Notes: generated by a model not told the origin, from the sequence alone. Shown: positions 48,946 to 57,718, counted from the stretch's first letter. The stretch: 64,000 nt of DNA from Luteimicrobium album (GCF_030161555.1 NZ_BSUK01000001.1:1860001-1924000), one strand, 5' to 3'. Numbers and translations: made by a program.

Positions 48946-50406
48946 ATGACAGAAACGTGGGCCACTCGCGCGGGCCTCGACCTGTTCCTCGACCCCGGTG
49001 CGGCGCGCGGGACGAGACCGCGCCGCGCCCTCGAGGACGCGCTGCGCGACGCCGTCCGGACCGGGCGCCTGGCCCCAGGGACGCGCGTGCCGTCGTCGCG
49101 CACCCTCGCCGCCGACCTCGGGATCGCCCGCAACACGGTCGCCGAGGTGTACGGGCAGCTCGTCGCGGAGGGCTGGTTCGAGGCGCGCGTCGGCGCGGGC
49201 ACGTGGGTCGGGGAGCCGCCTCGCCCGGCACCCCGCCCGGCGCCGCCCTCACGCGCCACCCGGCGAACCACCGACCTGCGCGCCGGCCTGCCCGACGGCA
49301 CCCAGCTCCCCCGGGGCGTCTGGGCGGGCGCGACCCGGCGCGCGCTCGCCACTCTCGGCCCGGACGACCTCGGCTACACCCCGCGCGTCGGGCTGCCGGG
49401 GCTGCGCGCGCAGGTGGCGGAGTACGTGGGGCGCACGCGCGGCGTCGTCGCGACGCCGGACGACGTCGTCGTGACCACGGGCTTCAGCGAGACCCTCGCG
49501 CTCGTGTGCGCGGCCCTGCGGGCGAGCGGCGCGCGACGGCTCGCGATCGAGGAGTACGGGCACGAGGCGCACCGCGCGATCGTCCGAGCCTCCGGGCTCG
49601 AGCTCCAGGTGCTGCCCGTCGACGAGGACGGCGCCCGCGTCGACCTTCTCGACGCCGACGCCGTCCTGCTCACCCCGGCACACCAGTTCCCGACGGGCGT
49701 TCCCCTGGCCCCGGCGCGGAGGGTCGCCGTCGCGCGCTGGGCCGAGGCGACCGACGGGCTGGTCGTCGAGGACGACTACGACGGCGAGCTCCGCTACGAC
49801 CGCCGCCCCGTCGGCGCCCTGCAGGCCCTCGCGCCCGGGCACGTCGTCTACGCGGGGACGGCGAACAAGGCGTTCTCGCCCGCGCTCGGGATCGGCTGGG
49901 CCGTCGGACCCGGGTGGCTGGTCGCTGAGCTCGACCGGCTGCGCGCCGCCAGCGGGGTGCGCTCGGACGGGCTCGCGCAGGCCGTGCTCGCCGACCTGCT
50001 CGCGACGCACGCCTACGACCGCCACGTCCGGCGGGTGCGCGCCTCCTACCGCGACCGCCGCGCCCGGCTCGCCGCGGCGCTCGCCGACCGCGTGCCCGAC
50101 GCCCGGCTCCGCGGGCTCCCCGCCGGGCTGCACGTCGTCGTCGAGCTGCCCGACGGCGTCCGCGCGAGCGAGGCCGTCGCGGCGGGGGAGCGGCACGGCG
50201 TCCGGTTCGAGGCGTTGGCCGACTTCCGCGCGGGCGGCCCCGGATCCGGTGACCCGTCGGACGCGGACGAACGCTGCGTCGTCGTCGGGTTCGGGGCGCC
50301 GCCCGCGTCCGGCTACGCGGCTGCGATCGACGCGACCGTGGCCGTGCTGGCCGAGGCGGTCAGGCGCAGTGCACGGCCCCGAGGTCCGCGAACATCGCCG
50401 CGTTGA
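48946..50406 (+). CDS. MocR/PdxR-type regulator (GntR HTH fused to aminotransferase fold)
   Basis: A 486-residue fusion. The N-terminal GntR winged helix is RVPSSRTLAADLGIARNTVAEVYGQLV. The rest is a fold-type I aminotransferase with the PLP lysine in AGTANKAFSPALG (near 308) and the DDYDGELRYDRRP loop. TAGAGT at 48932-48937 lies eight bases before the start and could be its -10. The C-terminus overlaps the convergent heme oxygenase gene by 47 bases. PdxR members sense pyridoxal phosphate, but the target here is more likely the divergent AhpD-like gene. Confidence 0.87.
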   Translation: MTETWATRAGLDLFLDPGAARGTRPRRALEDALRDAVRTGRLAPGTRVPSSRTLAADLGIARNTVAEVYGQLVAEGWFEARVGAGTWVGEPPRPAPRPAPPSRATRRTTDLRAGLPDGTQLPRGVWAGATRRALATLGPDDLGYTPRVGLPGLRAQVAEYVGRTRGVVATPDDVVVTTGFSETLALVCAALRASGARRLAIEEYGHEAHRAIVRASGLELQVLPVDEDGARVDLLDADAVLLTPAHQFPTGVPLAPARRVAVARWAEATDGLVVEDDYDGELRYDRRPVGALQALAPGHVVYAGTANKAFSPALGIGWAVGPGWLVAELDRLRAASGVRSDGLAQAVLADLLATHAYDRHVRRVRASYRDRRARLAAALADRVPDARLRGLPAGLHVVVELPDGVRASEAVAAGERHGVRFEALADFRAGGPGSGDPSDADERCVVVGFGAPPASGYAAAIDATVAVLAEAVRRSARPRGPRTSPR

Positions 50407-51025
50407 GGCGGAACGCGAGCCTCGCCTCGTCGACGGCGCGCGCGACCTCGGCCTCGTCGAGCCCGAGCCCGTCGAGGCGCTCGCGGTACAGGTCCTTGAA
50501 CGGCTTGGACTTGGGGATCTCGTCGAACGTGTAGAACGCGAGGCCGTCGGGGCCGAGCCCGTAGTGGCGCTCGAGCATGCGCTTGATGATCTGCCCGCCG
50601 GACAGGTCGCCGAGGTAGCGCGTGTACGCGTGGGCCGCGTAGCGCGCGAGGTCGCCGCCGACGCCCTGCAGGTGCGCGACGTACGCGAGGGTCGCGGGCC
50701 GGATCACGATCCGCTCGGCCCAGTCCGGCCCGACGAGGAACGCGAGGTCGCGCTCGATCGAGGGGGTGCGGGTGAGCTCGTCGAACACGAGGCGCGCGCC
50801 GCGGGCGTCGGCGCGGACCGCCGTGCTCTCGGCCTCGAGCGCGCGGTAGACGGCGAGCTGCTGGGCGGCCAGGTCGGCGTAGGCGGCGACGTCGAGGTTC
50901 CCCGCGAGGAGCTGTTCGACGAACCCGGACGCCTCGGCCTGCTCGTGCTCGGGCCGGGTCCCCTCGCGCAGGCGCAGCGACAGCGTGGTGGTGGGCAGGA
51001 CGTCGGGTGCGACGGTCAGGCTCAC
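50360..51025 (-). CDS. hmuO: Heme oxygenase (biliverdin-producing)
   Basis: A 221-residue HmuO-type enzyme that opens imported heme to release iron. The proximal His lies in GTRPEHEQAE (His 27), and the distal helix has YLGDLSGGQIIKR with its Gly hinge. A DtxR-type iron box lies 49-67 bases upstream. It is unlinked to hmuTUV by about 9 kb but belongs to the same iron-controlled pathway. Intact. Confidence 0.93.
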   Translation of the reverse strand: MSLTVAPDVLPTTTLSLRLREGTRPEHEQAEASGFVEQLLAGNLDVAAYADLAAQQLAVYRALEAESTAVRADARGARLVFDELTRTPSIERDLAFLVGPDWAERIVIRPATLAYVAHLQGVGGDLARYAAHAYTRYLGDLSGGQIIKRMLERHYGLGPDGLAFYTFDEIPKSKPFKDLYRERLDGLGLDEAEVARAVDEARLAFRLNAAMFADLGAVHCA

Positions 51026-51073
51026 GATCTCTCCTCGGGTGCAGATGACACGTTGTCAGGAAGAGTACGCGAG

Positions 51074-51092
51074 GAAGGTTAGCCTTGCCTAC
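51074..51092 (-). promoter_or_regulatory. DtxR/IdeR-type iron box before hmuO
   Basis: The plus-strand bases GAAGGTTAGCCTTGCCTAC match about 13 of 19 consensus positions, including AGGTTAG and CCTA. The position fits the promoter of the minus-strand hmuO gene. Confidence 0.65.
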
Positions 51093-51215
51093 CCTTATCT
51101 CACACTGTGATCTTCTGCCCGACGACGGCCACCCCCTGCGCCGGTGAGGTGCGGCTTGTGCACAGCGTGCGTCGGGCGCCGGTGGCCGGCCGCTCGCAGG
51201 CGACACCCTGGGCCC

Positions 51216-51641
51216 ATGACGATCCCCGACGCCCTGGACCTGCCGGACCTTCCGCTCGCGACCGACGAGGACGTGACCGAGCGTGTGCGCGACATCGTGG
51301 GGCCTGCGGCGCGCCGCCAGCTCTGGCTGTTCTTCCTCGACGACGACGACTGCCAGCTCCCCGTGCTGCTGCCCGTCCCCGACTTCCCGCCGAGCCCCGA
51401 CGACGGCCACGCCGAGCAGCTCGCGGCGTCGCTCGCGGCGATGATCGAGGAGCTCGGCGCGGCGCGGGTCGTGGTGGTGTGGGAGCGGCGGCTCGACGAC
51501 CGGGCCACGACGCTCGACCGGGCGTGGGCGGCGCAGCTCGCGCAGGCGTGCCGCACCGCGGGCGTGCGGCTGCGGGGCCAGCTCCTCAGCCACCGTCGGG
51601 GAGTGCGCTGGCTGGCCCCTGACGAGCTCGTCGGCCTCTAG
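51216..51641 (+). CDS. Conserved hypothetical protein
   Basis: A 141-residue acidic cytoplasmic protein. ATG at 51216 begins MTIPDALDLPDLP. It reads as alternating strands and helices (RQLWLFFLDDDDCQLPVLLPV, GAARVVVVWERR), a Rossmann-like rhythm. It starts on the far side of the hmuO promoter. Its TAG stop lies in the target duplication of the adjoining IS481 element. I do not recognise the family. Confidence 0.6.
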   Translation: MTIPDALDLPDLPLATDEDVTERVRDIVGPAARRQLWLFFLDDDDCQLPVLLPVPDFPPSPDDGHAEQLAASLAAMIEELGAARVVVVWERRLDDRATTLDRAWAAQLAQACRTAGVRLRGQLLSHRRGVRWLAPDELVGL

Positions 51642-51642
51642 C
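51637..51642. repeat. Left target-site duplication TCTAGC
   Basis: The six bases TCTAGC directly abut the left end of the IS element and recur at 52765-52770. They fit the NCTAGN target and 6-base duplication known for IS481. Confidence 0.85.
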
Positions 51643-52764
51643 TGTGATGTCCAGGGACGTTGTTCCGATCTCGTGATGGCGACACGGGCTCGGGTTACCG
51701 GATGACGAAGGCCTCCGGTTGTGAAGTGGAGCTGTCGAGGAACCACTTCGCACCAACCGGAGGCCTTCATGTCCCACGCTAACGCCCTGCTGACCTCGAA
51801 GACGCGGCTGAGACTCGCACGCGTGGTCGTGGACAGCGGCTGGACCTACTCGGCCGCGGCGAAGATGTTCATGGTCTCGGCGCGCACCGCGAAGAAGTGG
51901 GCCGATCGGTACCGGGCCGAGGGCGCCGCGGGATGGGCGACCGCAGCTCGCGTCCGCGTCGCAGCCCGACCCGCACCCCGCAGCACGTGGTCAAGCAGGT
52001 CGTGCGGTTGCGGTGGCGTCACCGCCTGGGCCCGGTCCAGATCGCTGGACGCCTTGGCATGCCTGCCTCCACGGTCCACGCGGTGCTGGTGCGGTGCCGG
52101 ATCAACCGGCTGGCCTGGATCGACCGGGTCACCGGCGAACCGCTGCGCCGTTACGAGCACGACCACCCTGGCTCGCTGATCCACGTCGATGTCACGAAGT
52201 TCGGCAACATCCCCGACGGGGGCGGACACCGCTACGTCGGGCGTCAGCAAGGAGACCGCAACCGGATCGCTACCACCGAGCGGACCGGTGGTCCCCGCAA
52301 CCGCTGGCACAACCCGTTGATCGGGCGCGCCTACGTCCACACGGTCATCGATGACCATTCCCGTCTGGCCTATGCCGAGATCTGCTCCGATGAGAAGGGC
52401 ACGACCGCGGTGGGCGTGCTCGAGCGCGCCGTGGCCTGGTTCGCCGAACGCGGAGTGAACGTCGAGCGAGTGCTCTCGGACAACGGATCGGCCTACCGCT
52501 CCCACGCCTGGCGCGATGCCTGCAACCAGCTCGGGATCACTCACAAGCGCACCCGCCCCTACCGTCCGCAGACCAACGGGAAGATCGAACGCTTCCACCG
52601 CACGCTCGGCGACGGTTGGGCCTACGCCCGCTTTTATGCCTCAGAGACCGAACGCCGGGCCGCCCTGCCCGGATGGCTCCACTTCTACAATCACCACAGA
52701 CCCCACTCCGCGATCGGCAACCAGCCACCGATCACCCGGCTGACCAACCTCCCTGGACATCACA
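51643..52764 (+). mobile_element. IS481-family insertion sequence, 1,122 bases
   Basis: Terminal inverted repeats of about 20 bases with one mismatch lie at 51643-51662 and 52745-52764, opening TGTGATGTCCAGGGA. A six-base duplication TCTAGC flanks it. It contains one transposase gene and a long hairpin over its ribosome site. It lies between two convergent genes without breaking either. The near-perfect ends suggest a recent insertion. Confidence 0.9.
51707..51768 (+). promoter_or_regulatory. Hairpin that buries the transposase ribosome site
   Basis: The outer 15-base stem is 51707-51721 with 51754-51768; the inner stem GAAGTGG/CCACTTC is 51723-51729 with 51743-51749. The right arm contains GGAGG (51759-51763) and ends directly before the ATG. 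RNA entering from outside would fold and hide the ribosome site. Confidence 0.7.
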
Positions 52765-52769
52765 TCTAG
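51769..52769 (+). CDS. IS481-family transposase (one frameshift)
   Basis: About 333 residues when repaired. An N-terminal HTH (YSAAAKMFMVSARTAKKWADRYRAEG) precedes an rve-type catalytic core: Asp in IHVDVTKFG (near 140), Asp in VLSDNGSAY (near 238) and Glu in NGKIERFHRTL (near 270). The frame drops by one at 51930-51932 (GGG, four expected to restore AGMGDRSSRPR), so as given the protein is split. The stop TAG lies in the target duplication, beyond the right inverted repeat. Confidence 0.88.
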
Positions 52770-52770
52770 C
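52765..52770. repeat. Right target-site duplication TCTAGC
   Basis: Second copy of the six-base duplication. It supplies the stop of the transposase (TAG, plus strand) and of the MerR gene (CTA read on the minus strand). Confidence 0.85.
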
Positions 52771-53488
52771 CGTCGGCGTCTGTGGGCGCCGGCAGGAGCG
52801 GGAGAAGCTCGGCGCCCACGCGCAGCAGGGCTTCTGACTGCATGGCGATCGCCCGGAGCCGGTCATGGAGCGCCGAGCGCGCCTCGCGCGTGCCGTGGGC
52901 GCTCCCGATGGAGCTCATCACGGCTCGTGCTGCCGGGATCCGGTAGCCGCCCGCGCGCAGTGCGGCGACGATCCGCGCGTCCCGCACCGCGCTCGGCGGG
53001 TAGACCCGCGCACCGTGCGCGCCAACCCTCTCCGGCCGGACGAGGCCCTCACCCTCCCAGAAGCGCAACGCGGACGCCCGCACCCCGAGCGCACGCGCCA
53101 GCTCGGTGATACTCAGCGCGTCGCCCGGCGCCGGCGGGTCGTCGTGCGCGGCCTCCTCGACGATGTCGTCGAGCGCTCGGAGGGCGGCGAGCGTGTCGTC
53201 GCGGGACCGGGCCAGCGCGGTGTGGAGGGCGACGATCCGGGCGACGGCATCGTCGTGAGGAACGGTGCGGATCTCGGGCATGATGCTCCGTGCCTCGACG
53301 GGGCCGACCGCGGCCGCGAGGTCGCGGTACGCGCGGAGCGCGTCGACGTGCTCGGTCCCGAAGCGGCGGTAGCCGTTGGGGCAACGCGCGGCGGAAGGGA
53401 TCACGCCGAGTCGTTCGAGGTCGCGAACCTGCTGGACCGAGTACCCTGCCGCGGCCGCCAGGTCGCCCGTCGTCATCGCGTGGTCCAC
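52766..53488 (-). CDS. Tandem MerR-domain transcriptional regulator
   Basis: A 240-residue regulator with two MerR-type helix-turn-helix domains in one chain. The first is MTTGDLAAAAGYSVQQVRDLERLGVIP with NGYRRF; the second is LSITELARALGVRASALRFWEGEGLVRPER with ARVYPPSAVRD. GTG at 53488 is chosen for the GGAGGG upstream; a TTG at 53515 would run into the operator. Divergent from the DUF6194-like gene. Tandem MerR proteins such as TioE are known but uncommon. The ligand is unknown. Confidence 0.82.
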   Translation of the reverse strand: MDHAMTTGDLAAAAGYSVQQVRDLERLGVIPSAARCPNGYRRFGTEHVDALRAYRDLAAAVGPVEARSIMPEIRTVPHDDAVARIVALHTALARSRDDTLAALRALDDIVEEAAHDDPPAPGDALSITELARALGVRASALRFWEGEGLVRPERVGAHGARVYPPSAVRDARIVAALRAGGYRIPAARAVMSSIGSAHGTREARSALHDRLRAIAMQSEALLRVGAELLPLLPAPTDADG

Positions 53489-53510
53489 GCGATCAACCCT
53501 CCACAAGCGC

Positions 53511-53528
53511 TTCAAGATGACACTTGAA
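53511..53528. promoter_or_regulatory. Inverted repeat between MerR and DUF6194-like genes
   Basis: TTCAAG-ATGACA-CTTGAA is a 6-6-6 palindrome in the 42-base divergent spacer. It ends two bases before the ATG at 53531 and is a likely MerR site. Confidence 0.5.
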
Positions 53529-53530
53529 CC

Positions 53531-54015
53531 ATGTCGATGGACCAGGTTCTCACGGAACTCCGGGGTCTTCCCGGTGTGCTCGAGCTCGCTCCGCAGGTGG
53601 GGAGCAAGCAGCCCCCGATCTCGTGGGGGACTTCTTCTTCTACTACGCGCCGGACGGCGAGGTGCCCCGCGCCCGACAGCCGTACGCGACGATCGTCACG
53701 AAGGACTACCCGGACGACTCCTGGTCGCGCCTGCGTGCGCCCGACCGGTGGAGGGTCAACGTGCACGTGGGCGCCGAGCTGTTCGCCGAGCTGGTCGGCT
53801 ACCCGCCAGCTGGGGCGGAGCGCGGAGCGATCGACTTCGGCGAGACCGACGTGTTCCTCCCGCACCCGCTGTACGGCGACTACGGCTGGGTGGCTGTCGT
53901 CAACCCGGCCGGCCGCACCATGGGCCGCCTTCTGGTGGCGCTCCGGCAGGCGCACCTCGCGGATCAGCGACGTGTGGAGCGCAGACGCGCGGGTCGGGGT
54001 GGGGTCGAGGGTTGA
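53531..54015 (+). CDS. DUF6194-like protein (one frameshift)
   Basis: About 161 residues when repaired. The pattern MDQVLTELRGLPGVLELAP, SWGDFFFYYAPDG, QPYATIVTKDYPDD, RWRVNVHVG and DVFLPHPLYGDYGWVAVVNP matches my recollection of the DUF6194 family of actinobacteria. The frame drops by one at 53625-53629 (five G, six expected). Divergent from, and probably controlled by, the tandem-MerR regulator. Function unknown. Confidence 0.7.
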
Positions 54016-54024
54016 CGCGACCGG

Positions 54025-54626
54025 TCAGGCCGCGACCGGCTGTGCGCCCACCGCGCGCAGGACGAACGACTCGGTCGCTGCGATGCAGCGCTCACGCTCG
54101 GGTGAGGACTCGGGGATGAGGCGCCCGGACAGGCAGGCATTGACGAGCCCGACGGTCACCTCGACGTCCTGCGGCGGGAACTCCCCGGTCCGGACGCCCT
54201 CGTCGAGGATGTCGCGGAGGATCGTCTCGACGAGGACGACGTGCTCGCGGAGCCGGTGCTGGGCCTGCTTGGACAGGATGCTCCGGAGGTCGGGGCCGGG
54301 CGCGAGGTGGAACACGCGCGACAGCCGGGCCTGCTGACGGACGTAGGTGCGGAGCTTCTCGACGGGGTCGTCGACGTCGGCGAGCGCCCGCTCGAGGGTG
54401 TGCACGTACTGCTCGGTCTCGTGCGTGATGAAGCCGAGGAGCATCGCTTCCTTGTCCGGGAAGTGGTTGTACACGGCCGTGCGGCCCACGCCGGCGGCCG
54501 CGGCGATCTCGGCGAGGGTGATGGTGTCGAAGCCTCGGTCGGTCATCAGGGTGGACAGGGCGGTGAAGAGCTTCTGCCGGGTCTGCGCACGGTGCTCGTG
54601 CAGCGACCCCCGATGATCTTTGGCAT
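54025..54626 (-). CDS. TetR/AcrR family regulator (one frameshift near the start)
   Basis: About 200 residues when repaired. HTH: FDTITLAEIAAAAGVGRTAVYNHFPDKEAML. The natural start is the ATG at 54626 (MPKIIGGSLHEHRAQTRQ, a common N-terminus in this subfamily), with one base missing in the C run at 54607-54611. Without repair, the only in-frame start is an ATG at 54642, which reads MLPCQHAK, unlike the family. It lies downstream of the NmrA-like gene in the same direction. Targets unknown. Confidence 0.83.
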
Positions 54627-54669
54627 GCTGACACGGTAACATCGGGACGTCATAACCTTGGACGCCCGT

Positions 54670-55536
54670 TCACGTGGCCTGAAGCACGTCCCGGAGCGTC
54701 ATCGGCTCGCGCCCGGTCAGCCGTTCGACGTCTCCGCTGACGTGCCGGAGGGCGCCCTCCGCGATCGCCGTGTAGGTCGAGACCCACGCGTCGACCTGCC
54801 ACCGCGGCGCCCCGTAGACCGCCCGTGACGTGTAGGCCTCGTGCAGCGTCTCGGCGTGGTAGCGGGCAGACCGGCCGGTGACGTCGGAGATCGTCCGGGT
54901 CGCCTGGTCGAGCGTGATCGCCTCGCGACCCGTGAGCTCGTAGGCGCGGCCGCCGTGCGTGCCGGGGTCGGCGAGGACGTCGGTCAGGACGGCCGCGGCG
55001 CAGCGCGCGACGTCCGCGCGTGCGACCGCCGCGACCGCGCCGTCGCCCGCCGGCCCACGCAGGACGCCGTCGTCGCCCACCCACGCGGGCAGGACGTCGA
55101 GGTAGAGGCTGTCGCGCAGGAACGTCCACGCCATCCCCGACAGCCGGAGGATCTCCTCGGTCGCCGCGTGGTCGCGCGCGAGCGTGAACGACGCGTCGGG
55201 GCCCGCGCCCTGGAACGACGTGTAGACGACGTGCCGCACCCCGGCCCGCACGGCCGCCTCCGCGAACCGCTCGTGCTGGTCGGTGCGGTCGACCGACTCG
55301 GTCGCCGACACGAACAGCACCACCTCCACACCCTCCAGCGCCCGCTCGACGGCGTCCCGGTCCCCGTACGCCGCCTGCAGCACCTGCGCGCCCGGCAGGT
55401 CCGGGGCCCGCTCGGGCGAGCGGACGAGCAGACGCTGGGGGACGCCGTCGTCGGCGAGGAGGCGCGCGACCAGGCCGCCGAGGTGTCCCGTCGAGCCCGT
55501 GACCGCGACGCGTGCCAGGGAGGCTTCTTCACCCAT
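54670..55536 (-). CDS. NmrA-like NAD(P)H-binding oxidoreductase
   Basis: A 288-residue atypical SDR of the NmrA/QOR2 type. The cofactor motif is VAVTGSTGHLGGLV at the N-terminus. Other marks are VVYTSFQGAG and the C-terminal GREPMTLRDVL. Such proteins are NADPH-dependent quinone reductases or redox sensors. It is divergent from the GAF regulator (77 bases) and followed by a TetR gene. Intact. Confidence 0.85.
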   Translation of the reverse strand: MGEEASLARVAVTGSTGHLGGLVARLLADDGVPQRLLVRSPERAPDLPGAQVLQAAYGDRDAVERALEGVEVVLFVSATESVDRTDQHERFAEAAVRAGVRHVVYTSFQGAGPDASFTLARDHAATEEILRLSGMAWTFLRDSLYLDVLPAWVGDDGVLRGPAGDGAVAAVARADVARCAAAVLTDVLADPGTHGGRAYELTGREAITLDQATRTISDVTGRSARYHAETLHEAYTSRAVYGAPRWQVDAWVSTYTAIAEGALRHVSGDVERLTGREPMTLRDVLQAT

Positions 55537-55613
55537 GGGCTCATCGTGCGCCCCGACCTACACTGGCTGCACCTCGGCCCGCGACGTCGCGGGCGTCACC
55601 CCGGGAGGTGCCG

Positions 55614-56870
55614 GTGGCCGTCGACCGTCGTGTCAACGTCGCGTACGAGGCCGTCGTGTCCGGGGACGTCGCGTCCGTGCACGGCCGTCCGGGCGTCCGA
55701 GCCCTGGTCGCGGACTCGTGGGAGCGCAGCCTGCGCCGCGGACTCGACCCCGACAGCCCGCGCACCGAGGTGTCGCTCACGCACGCCGACCTCGTCGGCG
55801 AACGCTCGCGCAGCCCGCTCGCCGCGGCGATGCCGATCGTCCGCGACCTCCTCGTGGATGCTGTCGCCGACGACGGCCTGATCGTCGCCCTGTCCGACGA
55901 CGCCGGCCGCCTCCTCTGGGTGGAGGGGAACCGGCGCGTGCGCGACGAGGTCGGGAGCATCGGCTTCGTCGAGGGTGCGGTGTGGCGCGAGGACGTCGTC
56001 GGGACGAACGCCCCCGGCACCGCGCTCGCGACCGGGCGACCCGTCCAGGTCGTGGGCCCCGAGCACTTCACCCGGCCCGTCCAGGCGTACTCGTGCGCGG
56101 CGGCTCCCGTCCGCGACCTCGCGACCGGCCAGGTGCTGGGCGTCCTCGACGTCACGGGCGGCGCACCCGCGGCGTCGGGCGTGATGCTGTCGCTCGTACG
56201 CGCGTCGGCCGCCGCCGTCGAGCGCGAGCTCGCGCGGAGCGATCTCGGCGGTCGGCGACCGCCCGACGCGCGGCCCGGCCTGCAGGTGCTCGGCCCGGTG
56301 CCCGCGCTCCGCCTCCCCGGCGCCCCGACGCAGCGGCTCAGCCTTCGCCATGCAGAGCTGCTCGTCCTCCTGGCCGAGGGCGCCGAGGGGTCCACCGCCG
56401 ACGAGCTCGCCGTGCTCCTCGCGCCGGGTGCGCTCTCGGACGTCACGGTGCGCGCCGAGATCTCCCGGCTGCGCCGCGTCGTCGGGCCCCTGCTCGACGG
56501 CGGCCGGCCCTACCGCCTGGCCGTGCCGCTCGCCACCGACGTCGCCGACGTCCGTGCGCGTCTCGCGGCCGACGACGTCGCGGGCGCCCTCCACGCCTAC
56601 ACCGGCCCGGTGCTCCCGCGCTCCGTCGCGCCCGGCGTCGAACGGGTGCGCGACGAGCTCGAGGCCGACGTGCGCTCCGCCGTCCTGCGCAGCGCCGACC
56701 CGGCCGTCGTCGAACGGTGGACGGGGCGCCGCGAGGGCGCCGACGACCACGCCGCCTGGACCCGGCTCGCCCGGCTCAGCCCGCCGGGCAGCGCCGCGCG
56801 CGCCCGCGCGCTCGGTCGCCTCGCACTCCTCGACCGGACGTTCGGTCTCGGCGGTGCGGGCGGCCGCTGA
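55614..56870 (+). CDS. GAF-domain transcriptional regulator (AcoR-like)
   Basis: A 418-residue regulator. An N-terminal segment (ADSWERSLRRGLDPD) and a GAF sensor (IVALSDDAGRLLWVEGN, GTNAPGTALATGRPVQVVGPEHF) precede a helix-turn-helix output region (LSLRHAELLVLLAEG). GTG at 55614 is chosen because GGGAGG lies five bases upstream. In many actinobacteria this gene sits directly before an aldehyde dehydrogenase and DUF779; here those lie 3.6 kb downstream. Confidence 0.83.
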   Translation: MAVDRRVNVAYEAVVSGDVASVHGRPGVRALVADSWERSLRRGLDPDSPRTEVSLTHADLVGERSRSPLAAAMPIVRDLLVDAVADDGLIVALSDDAGRLLWVEGNRRVRDEVGSIGFVEGAVWREDVVGTNAPGTALATGRPVQVVGPEHFTRPVQAYSCAAAPVRDLATGQVLGVLDVTGGAPAASGVMLSLVRASAAAVERELARSDLGGRRPPDARPGLQVLGPVPALRLPGAPTQRLSLRHAELLVLLAEGAEGSTADELAVLLAPGALSDVTVRAEISRLRRVVGPLLDGGRPYRLAVPLATDVADVRARLAADDVAGALHAYTGPVLPRSVAPGVERVRDELEADVRSAVLRSADPAVVERWTGRREGADDHAAWTRLARLSPPGSAARARALGRLALLDRTFGLGGAGGR

Positions 56871-56875
56871 GCTGG

Positions 56876-57354
56876 ATGGTCGGCGGAGTGCGCCTCGCGC
56901 GGACGTGCTGGGAGACGGGATGCGGCCCCTCCGGTGAATGGGTGGAGACGTACTCCGTGCTGCTTCCCGCTGACCACTGGGAATCCGACACCCTCACGGT
57001 GCGCGCCGCGACATGGCAGCGTTGGCTCGCGGGCGACGGGACCGTCACCGTCGCCGAGCACGCGGGCGAGATCATCGGGATTGCCTTCGGCAGCGTCGGG
57101 CGGCAGATCGGGGACCACCCGCCCGCCCGCGAGCGCGAGCTCTGGCTCCTCTACGTGCTCGAGGCCCACCACGGGACCGGCGTCGGCCAGGCTCTGCTAG
57201 ACGCGGTCCTCCCACCGCGCACGCCCCGCAGGTCTGGGTCGTCGAGCAGAACCCGCGAGCGCGACGGTTCTACGAGCGCAACGGCCTCAAGGCCGACGGC
57301 GCACGCTTCGTCGATGAAGAGCTCGACCTCGCCGAGGTCCGGCACGTCCGTTAG
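56876..57354 (+). CDS. GNAT family N-acetyltransferase (one frameshift)
   Basis: About 159 residues when repaired. Motif A of GNAT folds is LWLLYVLEAHHGTGVGQALLDAVL, the acetyl-CoA loop. The C-terminal half (VWVVEQNPRARRFYERNGL) is motif B. The frame drops by one near 57211-57213 (CCC). The first 25 residues (after MVGGVRLAR) do not look like a GNAT start and may hide a compensating pair of indels. Substrate unknown. Confidence 0.78.
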
Positions 57355-57718
57355 CGCGCACCCGCGACCGTGTGAGCGCCACACGCACGGGAATCCTTCC
57401 GGAGCCGGTCAGGGCTGGAGCAACGAGTCCGGTTGCGAATTCGCTCCAGGCTTCTGCCAGTCCTGTGCAGAGATCGGAACCGTGACTCCTGACGACTGAG
57501 CCAGGGCCGTCCCCGCGTTGATCGCCCACCGGCGGGATGCCCGGGTGTTCGAAGTGCGATCGACCGGCCACTGCCTCGCAGGACGAGAACGCGGCGGGCC
57601 TTCGAGACGCTCGCGCGACGCTCCACGACCGGGGTGTCCCCGCGCGGTGCAGCGGGGCCCCGCGCGCTGGGTATCGAAGCCCCAAGCCTGATTCTGACGC
57701 GCCTCAGACCGGGTGGTA
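57355..57718. other. 364-base intergenic region without a recognisable gene
   Basis: No supported reading frame is seen. CTGGAGC (57415-57421) and GCTCCAG (57443-57449) form an inverted repeat around CAAC/GTTG, probably a terminator for the GNAT gene. The base composition is slightly less GC-rich than its surroundings, as in a decayed or inserted stretch. Confidence 0.4.

Noticed and set aside
56890-56960. Compensating indels in the GNAT N-terminus
   Set aside because: A shifted reading gives a slightly more typical start, but the region is variable among GNATs and I cannot fix the exact bases.
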